64,000 nt of DNA from Micromonosporaceae bacterium KJ-029 (GTDB lineage: Bacteria; Actinomycetota; Actinomycetes; Mycobacteriales; Micromonosporaceae): NCBI GenBank assembly GCA_005402585.1, contig BIFP01000072.1, positions 62,001-126,000 of the forward strand, given 5' to 3'. Positions 25,357-33,760 of this stretch are shown in pieces. The position numbers were made by a program, and so were the translations under genes. A model generated the notes under the pieces. That model saw nothing but the letters and a program-made list of their open reading frames with translations, was not told the origin of the DNA and ran no database searches. Positions within the stretch are counted from its first letter, which is position 1; each line of letters starts with the position of its first letter.

Positions 25357-25389
25357 CCGATTTGGGCCGGTTGCCCCTCGACAAATCGG
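25357..25389 (+). terminator. Hairpin after the first GNAT gene
   Basis: CCGATTTG (25357-25364) pairs with CAAATCGG (25382-25389), beginning 2 nt after the stop codon. Stem is 8 bp with a 17-nt loop; no T-run. Confidence 0.5.
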
Positions 25390-25519
25390 CCGGGAAGCGC
25401 TCCCGCGCGGTCGGGGCTATCGACTTGCGCTTCCGTCGCTGGTAGAACAGCCAATCATCATGGCGCTGATGATCGTGACCAGAAGTCGCCGCCCAGCGCC
25501 CTACCCCTCGAATCGAGGT

Positions 25520-28099
25520 ATGTACGTGCGTGTAAGACGACCACTGATAGCCCTGCTGGCCGCAGGGCTCCTCATTGGACCTGGCGCCGCCGCCACCGCG
25601 GCGCCGCCCGACCCGGAAGCCCGTGACACGGCGGTCGAGTCGCCTCGGGGCCAGTCCGACACCAACCTGCCGTTCGGTGTCGGCTCCGGTCAGCGGGGAC
25701 GGTCCGCTGACGCTCCGGGCCGCCAGCCCGCCGAGCCGGCGCCGTCGGCGAAGCTGCCTGGCAAGCCGCGTAATGACGTGATCAAGGACGTGCCGGTGGA
25801 GCTGACCGACGCGTCCATCCCGCTCAACCTCATCCCGTACCACGGCATCCCGGCCGCGCTGCGCGCGCTTCAGCAGAGCAACCGGATCAGCGTGGAGGTC
25901 ATCGGCCAGTCCGTGCTGGGCCGCGACCTGCACCTGGTGCTGGCGACCTCGCCGATGAGCGACGCCGAGTGGAAGAACTGGCAGCAGCTGTCGGACCTGC
26001 GGATCAGCGACCCGCACGCGGCCCAGGCCAAGCTCGCCGCCGGCGGGTACGACAACTGGCGTACCCCGCTGTTCGTCAACAACAACATCCACGGCAACGA
26101 GTGGGAAGGCACCGACGCCAGCCTCCAGGTTCTCCAGGAGCTCGCCTTCTCGAACGACCCCAAGATCGTGGAGATGCTCGACCGTCACGTGATCGCCTTC
26201 GTGGTCACCAACAACCCGGACGGTCGGGTCGCGGCGACGCGGGCCAACGCCAACGGCTTCGACATGAACCGTGACTACATCACGGCCTCGCAGCCCGAGG
26301 TACGCGCCGTCCGCGCCCAGCTGGTCCGCTACAGCCCGCTGACCATGCTGGACATCCACGGCTACGTGTCCTGCACCCTCATCGAGCCGACCACCGGTCC
26401 GCACGGTGACAACTACGAGTACGACCTGTACATCAAGCACGCGCTGCGCAACGCGCTGGCCATGGAGCAGGCCATCCTCGCGACCGGCGAGACGCGGGCC
26501 ACGTGCACCAACCCGAACGGGACCCGCCGCAACGACATCCCGTTCCGGGACCGGACGCAGGGCTGGGACGACTGGCCGCCGATCTTCACGCCGATGTACT
26601 CGATGTACCACGGCTCGATCGGCCACACCATCGAGGTGCCGCTGAACCCCCGGGGCAACCTCACCGAGGCGGAGCGCCACGAGCGCACCCGGATCAACAC
26701 CGCCGTCGCGGTGGCGGCGATCAAGGGGAACTTCGGCTACGCCACCCAGAACCGGGCCGCGCTGCTGGCCAACCAGCTCGAAATGTTCCGGCGGGGTGTG
26801 GACGGCGAGTCGACGCGGCCGATCGACGACGAGCTCGCTCTCTCGCTCGCTCGTGGTGACAACGCGAAGACGCACCTGCAGGACTTCGCCCGGGCGTACG
26901 TCATCCCGGCCGGTGCGGACCAGCGCAGTCAGACCGCGGCGGCTCGGTTGGTCCAGTTCATGCTGGACAACGACCTGACCGTGCAGCGGGCCTGGCGGCC
27001 GTTCCAGCTGAACGGCAAGAGCTACGAGGTCGGCGCCTACGTGGTCGACATGCGTCAGGCCAAGCGCGGCCTGGCGAGCGCCCTGCTCGAGGTCGGGCGG
27101 GACGTGACCAACGACTTCAACGCGATGTACGACATCTCGGCCTGGAGCCACGGTCACCTCTGGGGCGCGACGGTGGAGCGGGTGAGCGGGGACGTCACCC
27201 TCGACCCGAAGGTGCTGCGTCCGGTGACCGAGGCCCGTGCCACCGGCGAGGTGGCGCCGGGCAACCGGTCGGAGTACGGCCTGGTCGTCGACTCGGTGGC
27301 GGGTATCCGTGCCGTGAACCACCTGCTCAACGACGGGGTGAAGCTGGGCAGGATGCCCAACGGCAACTTCGTCGTGTCGGCCAACGCGTCCGTCGTACGC
27401 CCGATCGCCGACGCGTACGGTGTCGAGTTCACCAAGATCACCCCGCCGGAGGTGCGGACGGCCAAGCCGGTCGCCAAGACCCGGCTCGGTGTGTCGGCCA
27501 ACGGCGGCGAGATCTTCGCCCTGCAGCAGATGGGCTTCGACCCGATCTCGGTGACGCACACCGCGTTCAACGCCGGAACGCTGTCGTTCGACAACTTCGA
27601 CGCCTTCTTCGTCTCGACGACGTCGTTCAACCCGCTCAGCCTGAACGCCGAGCAGAGCGCCAAGTTCAGCCAGTGGCTGGCGAACGGTGGAACCGTCGTG
27701 GGTCGTGGGAGCAGCGGAAAGCAGTTCAACGACCGGGCTGGCCTGCTCGACGTCACGATCGCGGCCGGTCGCAGCGACGCGAACGGCATCGTCAAGGTGG
27801 TCAACAACTCGGCCTCGCCGATCACGGGTAACGCGCTGCCGACGGCCTTCGTCGACGCGCCGCAGTACTTCACCCGGGTCGGTGACGGTGTACGGGTCGA
27901 CCAGCGCCTCGCCGATGAGGGCTTCTTCCTCGCCGGTCACTGGGGCGGCCAGTCGGCCGCCGCCGGCCACGCCGTGGTGGTCAGCGGTGTGGCGAAGGGG
28001 GCCAACGTGACCCTGTTCGGCACCGAGCCGCTCTTCCGGGCGCACCCCGAAGGTCTCTACCCGCAGGTCGCCAGCGCCCTGTGGTGGAACGGGTCGTGA
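25520..28099 (+). CDS. Secreted M14 zinc carboxypeptidase
   Basis: An 859-residue exported metallopeptidase. A signal peptide (RVRRPLIALLAAGLL, cleavage near ATA-AP) is followed by a linker of about 75 residues and the M14 domain. Zinc ligands are in NNNIHGNEWEG (HxxE) and MLDIHGY. NNPDGR and NRDY are the substrate-binding loop, and TIEVPL holds the likely catalytic Glu. The C-terminal 400 residues resemble a glutamine-amidotransferase-like (DJ-1) fold common in large M14 proteins. ATG 25520 gives a standard signal peptide; ATG 25460 would lengthen the N-region by 20 residues. Confidence 0.85.
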   Translation: MYVRVRRPLIALLAAGLLIGPGAAATAAPPDPEARDTAVESPRGQSDTNLPFGVGSGQRGRSADAPGRQPAEPAPSAKLPGKPRNDVIKDVPVELTDASIPLNLIPYHGIPAALRALQQSNRISVEVIGQSVLGRDLHLVLATSPMSDAEWKNWQQLSDLRISDPHAAQAKLAAGGYDNWRTPLFVNNNIHGNEWEGTDASLQVLQELAFSNDPKIVEMLDRHVIAFVVTNNPDGRVAATRANANGFDMNRDYITASQPEVRAVRAQLVRYSPLTMLDIHGYVSCTLIEPTTGPHGDNYEYDLYIKHALRNALAMEQAILATGETRATCTNPNGTRRNDIPFRDRTQGWDDWPPIFTPMYSMYHGSIGHTIEVPLNPRGNLTEAERHERTRINTAVAVAAIKGNFGYATQNRAALLANQLEMFRRGVDGESTRPIDDELALSLARGDNAKTHLQDFARAYVIPAGADQRSQTAAARLVQFMLDNDLTVQRAWRPFQLNGKSYEVGAYVVDMRQAKRGLASALLEVGRDVTNDFNAMYDISAWSHGHLWGATVERVSGDVTLDPKVLRPVTEARATGEVAPGNRSEYGLVVDSVAGIRAVNHLLNDGVKLGRMPNGNFVVSANASVVRPIADAYGVEFTKITPPEVRTAKPVAKTRLGVSANGGEIFALQQMGFDPISVTHTAFNAGTLSFDNFDAFFVSTTSFNPLSLNAEQSAKFSQWLANGGTVVGRGSSGKQFNDRAGLLDVTIAAGRSDANGIVKVVNNSASPITGNALPTAFVDAPQYFTRVGDGVRVDQRLADEGFFLAGHWGGQSAAAGHAVVVSGVAKGANVTLFGTEPLFRAHPEGLYPQVASALWWNGS

Positions 28100-28127
28100 G
28101 CTGACCCGCGGCTGATCGAATGATCCT

Positions 28128-28170
28128 GTGGCCCCGGCCGGTGCGACTCGTCGACACCGGTCGGGGCCAC
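28128..28170 (+). terminator. Terminator after the M14 gene
   Basis: GTGGCCCCGGCCGGTG (28128-28143) pairs with 28155-28170 over 16 bp with a single wobble pair and an 11-nt loop. Confidence 0.75.
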
Positions 28171-28204
28171 TGCCTTGCCACCGCCCCGGTCCGGGGTAAC
28201 TGCG

Positions 28205-28232
28205 TTGCACGGGCGCTGATCGCCGTTACGAT
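28205..28232 (+). promoter_or_regulatory. Promoter of the second GNAT gene (leaderless)
   Basis: TTGCAC at 28205-28210, a 16-bp spacer and TACGAT at 28227-28232 form a complete sigma-A-type promoter. The ATG at 28241 lies 8 nt after the -10 box, so the mRNA should begin at or near the A of ATG. Confidence 0.6.
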
Positions 28233-28240
28233 CCGGCACC

Positions 28241-28789
28241 ATGGCGATCGTCACCACCCAACGGCTGCTGCTGCGCGACTGGACCGACGAGCCGGCGGAC
28301 GTGGCCCGACTCTTCGACATCTATCGCCGTCCCGAGATCGCCCGGTGGCTCGGCGCCGCGTCAGGGCTGCCGATGACCCACCCCGAGCAGGCGGTCGAGC
28401 GGCTGACCATGTGGCGCAAGCGCCATGCCGCTCACGGCGACCGGTACGGCACCTGGGCCATCGAGGTACGCGACACCGGAGTCGTGGTGGGCACGGCCAT
28501 GCTCAAGCCGCTGCCGGCGCGCGACGAGCAGGTCCTCACCGACGACATTGAGGTCGGCTGGCACCTGCACCCGGACGCCTGGGGCAACGGGTACGCCACC
28601 GAGGCGGCCTGCGCCCTCGTCGACCGCGAGTTCACCACCGGCACCCCGCTGATCCACGCCGTGGTAGCCCCCGGCAACACCGCCTCGATCGCGGTCACCC
28701 GCCGGCTCGGCATGACCCACGTCGGCCGCCGCAGCGACTGGTACGGCGGCGAGGACCTGGAGACCTTCGTCCTGCACCGTCCGGCCTGA
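28241..28789 (+). CDS. GNAT family N-acetyltransferase (RimJ/RimL type), paralogue 2
   Basis: A 182-residue paralogue of the gene at 24798-25355. Identical or near-identical blocks include IEVGWHLHPD, WGNGYATEAA, RRLGMTHVGRRSDWYGG and ETFVL. The acceptor is unknown. A full promoter lies immediately upstream with leaderless spacing. The two copies sit on each side of the secreted carboxypeptidase gene, which suggests duplication followed by insertion or a duplicated block that lost genes. Confidence 0.85.
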   Translation: MAIVTTQRLLLRDWTDEPADVARLFDIYRRPEIARWLGAASGLPMTHPEQAVERLTMWRKRHAAHGDRYGTWAIEVRDTGVVVGTAMLKPLPARDEQVLTDDIEVGWHLHPDAWGNGYATEAACALVDREFTTGTPLIHAVVAPGNTASIAVTRRLGMTHVGRRSDWYGGEDLETFVLHRPA

Positions 28790-28812
28790 GCGCCATCGTG
28801 GACGGTGGCGGG

Positions 28813-29169
28813 ATGCGCGACGACGAGCTGGACGAGATCTGGGAGCTGTGTGCGGCGGCGACTCCAGGCCCCTGGTTCGTCCGGATGTTGGACGACGACC
28901 ACGCGATGAACCTGGTGGCGGTGAGTGTCGTCGAGGACGACGGTCGGGGCGCCAGATGGCCGGACTTCGACCATCGGGAGATCGTCGCCGCCACGCTGGT
29001 GCAGCAGCCCCGCTACGTCGACTCCGGCGACGAACGCTGGGACGAGAACGTCGCCTTCATCGCGACGGCCCGGGACGCCGTACCGCATCTGGTGGCTGAG
29101 GTCCGGCGCCTGCGGGCGTTGCTCGCCGACCGGACACCGGCCGACGGTGCTGAGGCTGGTGGTGCGTGA
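28813..29169 (+). CDS. Conserved hypothetical protein
   Basis: A 118-residue acidic protein with no family I can name. Visible blocks are EIWELCAAATPGPWFV at the start and NVAFIATARDAVPHLVAEVRRLRALL at the end, the latter a likely amphipathic helix. Similar ATPGPW...AFIA...VPxLLAEVxxLR patterns occur in small proteins of actinobacteria and their phages. ATG 28813 or GTG 28798 may be the start. Its stop touches the ATG of the endonuclease V gene (TGATG), so they are coupled. Confidence 0.6.
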   Translation: MRDDELDEIWELCAAATPGPWFVRMLDDDHAMNLVAVSVVEDDGRGARWPDFDHREIVAATLVQQPRYVDSGDERWDENVAFIATARDAVPHLVAEVRRLRALLADRTPADGAEAGGA

Positions 29170-29891
29170 TGCCGTCAACGTGGGATGGCAGTCCCCTCGA
29201 CTCGCCGACCTCCGTCGCGGAGGCGGAACGGATCCAGGAGCGGCTGAGACAGCGGCTCGACCTGGACAGCCAGCTGGCGAAGGCACCGACCATGGTGGCC
29301 GGCGTCGACGTGTCGTACGACAAGAACTCACCGCGCATCACGGCCGCCGCCGTGGTCATGAACGTGACCACCGGCGAGGAGGTGGAAGCGGCCGTCGTGT
29401 ACGGCGAGGTGACCTTTCCGTACGTGCCGGGGCTGCTGGCCTTCCGCGAGGTGCCGATCCTGCTGGCGGCGTTGGACAGGCTCGTGCACCGACCCGAGGT
29501 GGTGGTGTGCGACGGGTACGGCATCGCGCATCCACGGCGGTTCGGCCTGGCCTGCCACCTGGGCGTCGTGACGGAGCTGCCCACCCTCGGGGTGGCGAAG
29601 ACACCGTTCGTCGGGACGTACGACCAGCCCGGCAAGCGTCGGGGTGACTGGTCGCCGCTGTGCGACGGCGATGACGTGCTGGGCCGGGTCCTGCGGACGC
29701 AGGCCGGCGTCAAGCCGGTGTTCGTGTCGGTGGGTCACCGCACCAGCCTCGACCAGGCGACGTCCCTGACGCTCGACCTGAGCCCGCGTTACCGCCTCCC
29801 GGAAGTGATCCGGCGAGCCGACTTCCTCTCCCGCGAAGCCCTACGCCGGTTCGCTCCCGACTGGCCGGGGCGAGGTGGTGGTGGCGCCTGA
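29169..29891 (+). CDS. nfi: Endonuclease V
   Basis: Endonuclease V nicks DNA or RNA one nucleotide 3' of inosine and repairs deaminated adenine. The 240-residue product has the active-site blocks AGVDVSY, the YVPGLLAFRE wedge/Mg region and CDGYGIAHPRRFGLACHLGV. VAKTPFVG and a late HRTSL segment follow. ATG 29169 shares a base with the preceding stop; GTG 29166 is the alternative start. Confidence 0.92.
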   Translation: MPSTWDGSPLDSPTSVAEAERIQERLRQRLDLDSQLAKAPTMVAGVDVSYDKNSPRITAAAVVMNVTTGEEVEAAVVYGEVTFPYVPGLLAFREVPILLAALDRLVHRPEVVVCDGYGIAHPRRFGLACHLGVVTELPTLGVAKTPFVGTYDQPGKRRGDWSPLCDGDDVLGRVLRTQAGVKPVFVSVGHRTSLDQATSLTLDLSPRYRLPEVIRRADFLSREALRRFAPDWPGRGGGGA

Positions 29892-29986
29892 CCGGGAAGC
29901 GCTGTCCGCGTCATGCGCCCTTACCAACGCCGCCGATCTCGACACCCATCGGATCGTGTTTCTGCGGCCTATCGCCTCGGGATTCC

Positions 29987-30325
29987 GTGACCGACCCCGT
30001 GAGTGCGTTGATGCACCGTTGTGAGGAAGCCTGGGAGCGTTACGAGGCCGCTAACGAGATCCTTGTTCTCCCCCTGACCGCAGGGCTGTTCCGTTGGGCC
30101 GAGACGGGTACCTTCACCATGCTCGATTTCCCAACCGATGTGCGGGAGCCGGAGCCGACCACCATCTATATGGACGGCCCGTGCGGTGCGGTCTACCTCG
30201 ACAAGCCGCACGAGATCAGGACCTACGAGGATGCCTGGCGCTCGCTCGGCGAGCGGGCGCTCGATGTCGATGAGTCCCGTGAGCTGATCACGGCGATCGC
30301 GAAGGAGATGACCGATGAGACGTGA
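29987..30325 (+). pseudogene. Headless DUF5753 regulator remnant
   Basis: The 112-residue product matches only the C-terminal part of DUF5753 effector domains (ILVLPLTAGLF, GTFTMLDFP, TIYMDGPCGAVYLDKP, ESRELITAIAKE). Full regulators of this type have about 280 residues with an N-terminal XRE helix-turn-helix, which is absent; the first 23 residues match nothing I recognise. It overlaps the DUF397 gene by 11 nt, the usual pairing in actinobacteria. It may be a decayed regulator, or a short form that still pairs with the DUF397 protein. Confidence 0.6.
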
Positions 30326-30512
30326 CGGGGTGTGGCGCAAGTCGTCCCGGTCCGGCAGCAACGGTGAATGCGTCGAGGTGGCGGGGTTTGCCGACGCGGT
30401 CGGCGTACGGGACAGCAAGGACCGGCAGGGGCCGGAGCTGAGCTTTGACCCGTCAACCTGGACCCGGTTCGTCACCGCGACCCGCACCGGCCGGTTCGGC
30501 ACCCCCGCCTGA
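30315..30512 (+). CDS. DUF397 family protein
   Basis: A 65-residue protein with the DUF397 pattern: VWRKSSRSGSNGECVEVA, then VGVRDSKDRQGP and SFDPSTWTRFV. These small proteins accompany XRE/DUF5753 regulators (as in the WhiJ and BldB-related pairs of Streptomyces) and modulate their DNA binding. Here the partner regulator has lost its DNA-binding domain, so the function of this copy is uncertain. Confidence 0.85.
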   Translation: MRRDGVWRKSSRSGSNGECVEVAGFADAVGVRDSKDRQGPELSFDPSTWTRFVTATRTGRFGTPA

Positions 30513-30528
30513 GCCGACCTGATGGGAA

Positions 30529-30562
30529 GGTCCGGTGCCGGCCGGCCCGCCGGCACCGGACC
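30529..30562 (+). terminator. Terminator after the DUF397 gene
   Basis: GGTCCGGTGCCGG (30529-30541) and CCGGCACCGGACC (30550-30562) form a perfect 13-bp stem with an 8-nt loop. It starts 17 nt after the DUF397 stop. Confidence 0.75.
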
Positions 30563-30684
30563 GCCCCCGCCGTGGCATCGGGGCTGTTGGTCAACCGGGA
30601 TCCACGGTGACGGTTCCGAGCCCCGGCTGACCGCTTTACTGGCCGATCACAGAGGGTGAGTGCGCGGGAGTGCGGTTCCTCCAG

Positions 30685-30732
30685 AAGCCTGATGTCTCTG
30701 TGACATTTTTATTTCACAGAGACATCAGGCTT
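30685..30732. repeat. AT-rich 19-bp perfect inverted repeat
   Basis: AAGCCTGATGTCTCTGTGA (30685-30703) and its complement (30714-30732) flank the 10-nt loop CATTTTTATT. Base composition is far below the 72% GC of the window. It lies alone in a 410-nt stretch without an intact gene (30513-30923), which otherwise holds only the terminator above it and no further signal. Confidence 0.85.
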
Positions 30733-30923
30733 TCGGGGTAGGTAAGGGTTGGGACGCCGCAGGGCGGAGATCCGAACGCCTCAGTCGGGGCGGCGTCGGC
30801 GCGCATCACGACCTATGGCTTAGCCAGGGAAAGGCCTGACCGGACAGGCTGTGCGATGACGTGCGGCGCGGGCTGTGATGGTTAGGCCGGGTTGAGTGGA
30901 ATGCCACGCTGAGGGGGTGAGCG

Positions 30924-31184
30924 GGCAAGGATCTCTTCATCCCGGATATCGCGGTGCTGACCAAATCCGGTGGTGGTCGCTCGGCCGTCGACATCGCGAC
31001 GGCTGTGCTGCTTCCCACCATCGCCCTGCTCGAACTGGTCGACGGCGAGTATCGGCCGCTCGCCGCAGCCGCTGCGGGCACGACCTTCGGGACGAACCGG
31101 CCCCTTGACTTCTCGGTCGACCCAGCCGACCTGCTCGACGACGAGGCATCCACCGAGGAAGACGCCTTGCGAGGGGACGGCTGA
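30924..31184 (+). pseudogene. Uma2-family nuclease remnant
   Basis: The frame after the stop at 30918-30920 reads DLFIPDIAVLTKSGGG, resembling the PDvaV strand of Uma2 proteins. It then passes without the central VVEVxSPS block to a typical Uma2 C-terminus (LLELVDGEYRPLA, RPLDFSVDPADLLDD). The usual length is about 190 residues; only about 85 remain and no good start exists. I read it as an internally deleted pseudogene. An internal GTG at 30954 could still give a 76-residue product. Confidence 0.6.
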
Positions 31185-31196
31185 GGGCTCCCTTGT

Positions 31197-31253
31197 GTTA
31201 ACAGGGGGCCCTTCCTCTACCGCAGGCGTTAATAAGGGGCCCTTCCTTTCACC
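31197..31253 (+). repeat. Two-part palindromic intergenic repeat, copy C
   Basis: First half GTTAACAGGGGGCCCTTCC, spacer TCTACCGCAGGC, second half GTTAATAAGGGGCCCTTCC. This copy is closest to the consensus. It lies 12 nt after the Uma2 remnant and 45 nt before the dxr start. Confidence 0.9.
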
Positions 31254-31298
31254 GAGGCTCCCAGGCGGAGCACAGGGGCAGTGGGGAAGAATGGTCCG

Positions 31299-32510
31299 GT
31301 GACCTCCCCCCGCGATCTTGTACTGCTGGGCTGTACCGGTTCGATCGGTACCCAGGCCATCGACATCGTGCGGCGCAACCCGGACCGGTTCCGGGTGGTG
31401 GCGATCGGCGCCGGTGGCGGCAACGTCGAGCTGCTCGCCGCCCAGGCCCTCGAACTCGGCGTCGAGGCGGTTGGTGTGGCGAAGGCGTCCGCCGCCCAGG
31501 ACCTTCAGCTCGCGTTCTACGCCGAGGCCAGCCGGCGCGGTTGGGCCAGCGGTGACTTCAAGCTGCCCAAGATTGTCGCCGGGCCGGACGCGATGAGCGA
31601 GCTGGCGCAGTGGCCGTGTGACGTCGTACTCAACGGGGTGGTGGGGTCGCTGGGGCTGGCGCCGACGCTGGCGGCGCTGCGCGCCGGGCGTACCCTCGCG
31701 CTGGCCAACAAGGAGTCGCTGGTGGCCGGCGGCTCGCTGGTCAAGGCCGCGGTGACGCGGCCGGAGCAGATCGTGCCGGTCGACTCGGAGCACTCGGCGC
31801 TCGCACAGTGCCTGCGCGGCGGCACCCGGGGTGAAGTACGCCGGCTGATCGTCACCGCCAGCGGCGGGCCCTTCCGGGGGAAGCGGCGGGACGAGTTGAC
31901 GCAGGTCACACCCGCGCAGGCGCTCGCACACCCGACCTGGAACATGGGGCCGGTGGTCACGATCAACTCGGCGACCATGGTCAACAAGGCGCTGGAGGTG
32001 ATCGAGGCGCACGAGCTGTTCGACGTGCCGTACGCCGACATCACCGTGATGGTCCACCCGCAGTCGGTGATCCACTCGATGGTCGAGTTCGTCGACGGCT
32101 CCACGCTCGCCCAGGCCAGCCCGCCGGACATGCGGCTGCCGATCGCCCTGGGCCTCGGCTGGCCCGAGCGGGTCGCCGAGGCCGCCTCCGCCGTCGACTG
32201 GACAACCAGTCACACCTGGGAGTTCGCGCCGCTTGACGACGAGGCGTTTCCGGCGGTGGCGCTGGCCAAGGCGGCCGGTGAGGCGGGCCGGTGCCGTCCG
32301 GCGATCTACAACGCGGCGAACGAGGAATGCGTCGCGGCGTTCGTCGCCGGGCGACTGCCCTTTCTTGGCATCGTCGACACGTTGCGGCAGGTGTTGGACG
32401 AGGCTCCCGAATTCGGCGAACCGGGTACCGTCGAGGACGTACTCGAAGCCGAGTCGTGGGCCCGCGCGCACGCGCAGGAGATCATCGCTGCTGCGGTGGA
32501 AGGAGCTTGA
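31299..32510 (+). CDS. dxr: 1-deoxy-D-xylulose 5-phosphate reductoisomerase
   Basis: Dxr converts DXP to MEP with NADPH, the first committed step of the MEP isoprenoid pathway. The NADPH site LLGCTGSIGTQAIDIV starts the protein. LANKESLVAGG, the metal ligands in VPVDSEHSALAQCL, ITASGGPFRGK-like VTASGGPFRG and TWNMGPVVTINSATMVNK follow. GTG 31299 lies 6 nt after AAGAAT, so a leaderless start is plausible; GTG 31281 is the alternative. The stop overlaps the next ATG. Confidence 0.95.
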   Translation: MTSPRDLVLLGCTGSIGTQAIDIVRRNPDRFRVVAIGAGGGNVELLAAQALELGVEAVGVAKASAAQDLQLAFYAEASRRGWASGDFKLPKIVAGPDAMSELAQWPCDVVLNGVVGSLGLAPTLAALRAGRTLALANKESLVAGGSLVKAAVTRPEQIVPVDSEHSALAQCLRGGTRGEVRRLIVTASGGPFRGKRRDELTQVTPAQALAHPTWNMGPVVTINSATMVNKALEVIEAHELFDVPYADITVMVHPQSVIHSMVEFVDGSTLAQASPPDMRLPIALGLGWPERVAEAASAVDWTTSHTWEFAPLDDEAFPAVALAKAAGEAGRCRPAIYNAANEECVAAFVAGRLPFLGIVDTLRQVLDEAPEFGEPGTVEDVLEAESWARAHAQEIIAAAVEGA

Positions 32511-33760
32511 TGTCGTTCGCGTTCGGGGTGGCGCTGTTCGCCCTCGGCATCCTCGTCTCGGTGAGCCTGCACGAGGCCGGCCACATGCTCACTGCCAAGG
32601 CCTTCGGCATGAAGGTCACCCGCTACTTCGTCGGCTTCGGCCCCACCATCTTCTCCTTCAAGCGGGGCGAGACCGAGTACGGCCTCAAGGGCATCCCGCT
32701 CGGTGGCTTCTGCAAGATCGTCGGCATGACGCCGCAGGACGACGATGTCGAGCCCGGTGACGAGAAGCGGGCCATGTGGCGGTACCCGGTGTGGAAGCGG
32801 ACGGTCGTGATGTCCGCCGGCTCGGTCACCCACTTCGGGCTGGCGTTCTTCGCCGCCTGGCTCGCCGCGATGACCTTCGGCCTGCCCAACCCCGACCGCC
32901 CGACCACCGAGGCGCAGTTCCGCGCCGAGCCCGCGGTGATCGCCGTGGCGGACTGCGTCCTGCCGGACCAGACCAACCGGGAGTGCGCCGCAGGGGACGC
33001 GCCCAGCCCGGCCGCGGTCGGGCAGTTGCGCAACGGCGACCGGATCACCTCGCTAAACGGCACTCCGATCAACAGCTACCAGGACCTGCTCACCACCCTG
33101 CGGGCCACCGCCCCGGGCACCACCGTCACCATCGACTACGTCCGCGACGGTCAGCCCGACACCACCAAGACCACGCTGGCCACCACGAAGCGCCCGCCGA
33201 TCGACAACCCGGACGGGCCGGTAACCGACGTCTCCGCGCTCGGCGTCGGGCTGATCCTCTCCACCCCGAGCCTGGTCTCCTACGGCCCGGTGGAGGCGGT
33301 CGGCGCGACCGGCGACTTCATCGGCGACATGGCGGTGGCCACCGCGCAGGCGTTGCAGCGGCTGCCGGAGAAGATCCCCGCGCTGTGGACCGCCATCACC
33401 GGCGGCGAGCGGGACATGGACACCCCGATCAGCGTGGTCGGCGCCAGCATTCTCGGCGGCGAGGCGGTCGCCAACGACGCCTGGGAAATCTTCATCATGC
33501 TGTTCATCTCGCTGAATTTCTTCATCGGGGTGTTCAACCTGCTGCCGCTGCTGCCGCTGGACGGCGGTCACATCGCCATCGCCTGGTTCGAACGGGCCCG
33601 CTCCTGGGTGTACGCGCGGCTGCGCAAGCCGGACCCGGGCCGGGTCGACTATTTCAAGCTGATGCCCTTCACGTACGTGGTAATCCTGATCGGTGGCGTG
33701 TTCACGCTGCTTACGATCACCGCGGACGTCGTCAACCCGATCACCCTCTTCACAAGGTGA
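32510..33760 (+). CDS. rip1: Site-2 protease, Rip1/RseP type (M50)
   Basis: An intramembrane zinc protease that cuts anti-sigma factors and other membrane substrates. The 416-residue product has HEAGH in the first membrane helix (about residues 21-25) and a PDZ domain (about 150-260; GDRITSLNGTPI). The second motif LLPLDGGH lies near residue 345, and hydrophobic segments are at both ends. ATG 32510 shares a base with the dxr stop and has GAAGGAG upstream. The dxr-rip1-ispG order is the same in M. tuberculosis. Confidence 0.93.
   Translation: MSFAFGVALFALGILVSVSLHEAGHMLTAKAFGMKVTRYFVGFGPTIFSFKRGETEYGLKGIPLGGFCKIVGMTPQDDDVEPGDEKRAMWRYPVWKRTVVMSAGSVTHFGLAFFAAWLAAMTFGLPNPDRPTTEAQFRAEPAVIAVADCVLPDQTNRECAAGDAPSPAAVGQLRNGDRITSLNGTPINSYQDLLTTLRATAPGTTVTIDYVRDGQPDTTKTTLATTKRPPIDNPDGPVTDVSALGVGLILSTPSLVSYGPVEAVGATGDFIGDMAVATAQALQRLPEKIPALWTAITGGERDMDTPISVVGASILGGEAVANDAWEIFIMLFISLNFFIGVFNLLPLLPLDGGHIAIAWFERARSWVYARLRKPDPGRVDYFKLMPFTYVVILIGGVFTLLTITADVVNPITLFTR

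Noticed and set aside
31873..31890. GGGCCCTTCC inside dxr resembling the repeat core
   Set aside because: It encodes the conserved SGGPFRG segment of Dxr and lacks the GTTAA element and the second half. Coincidental similarity.
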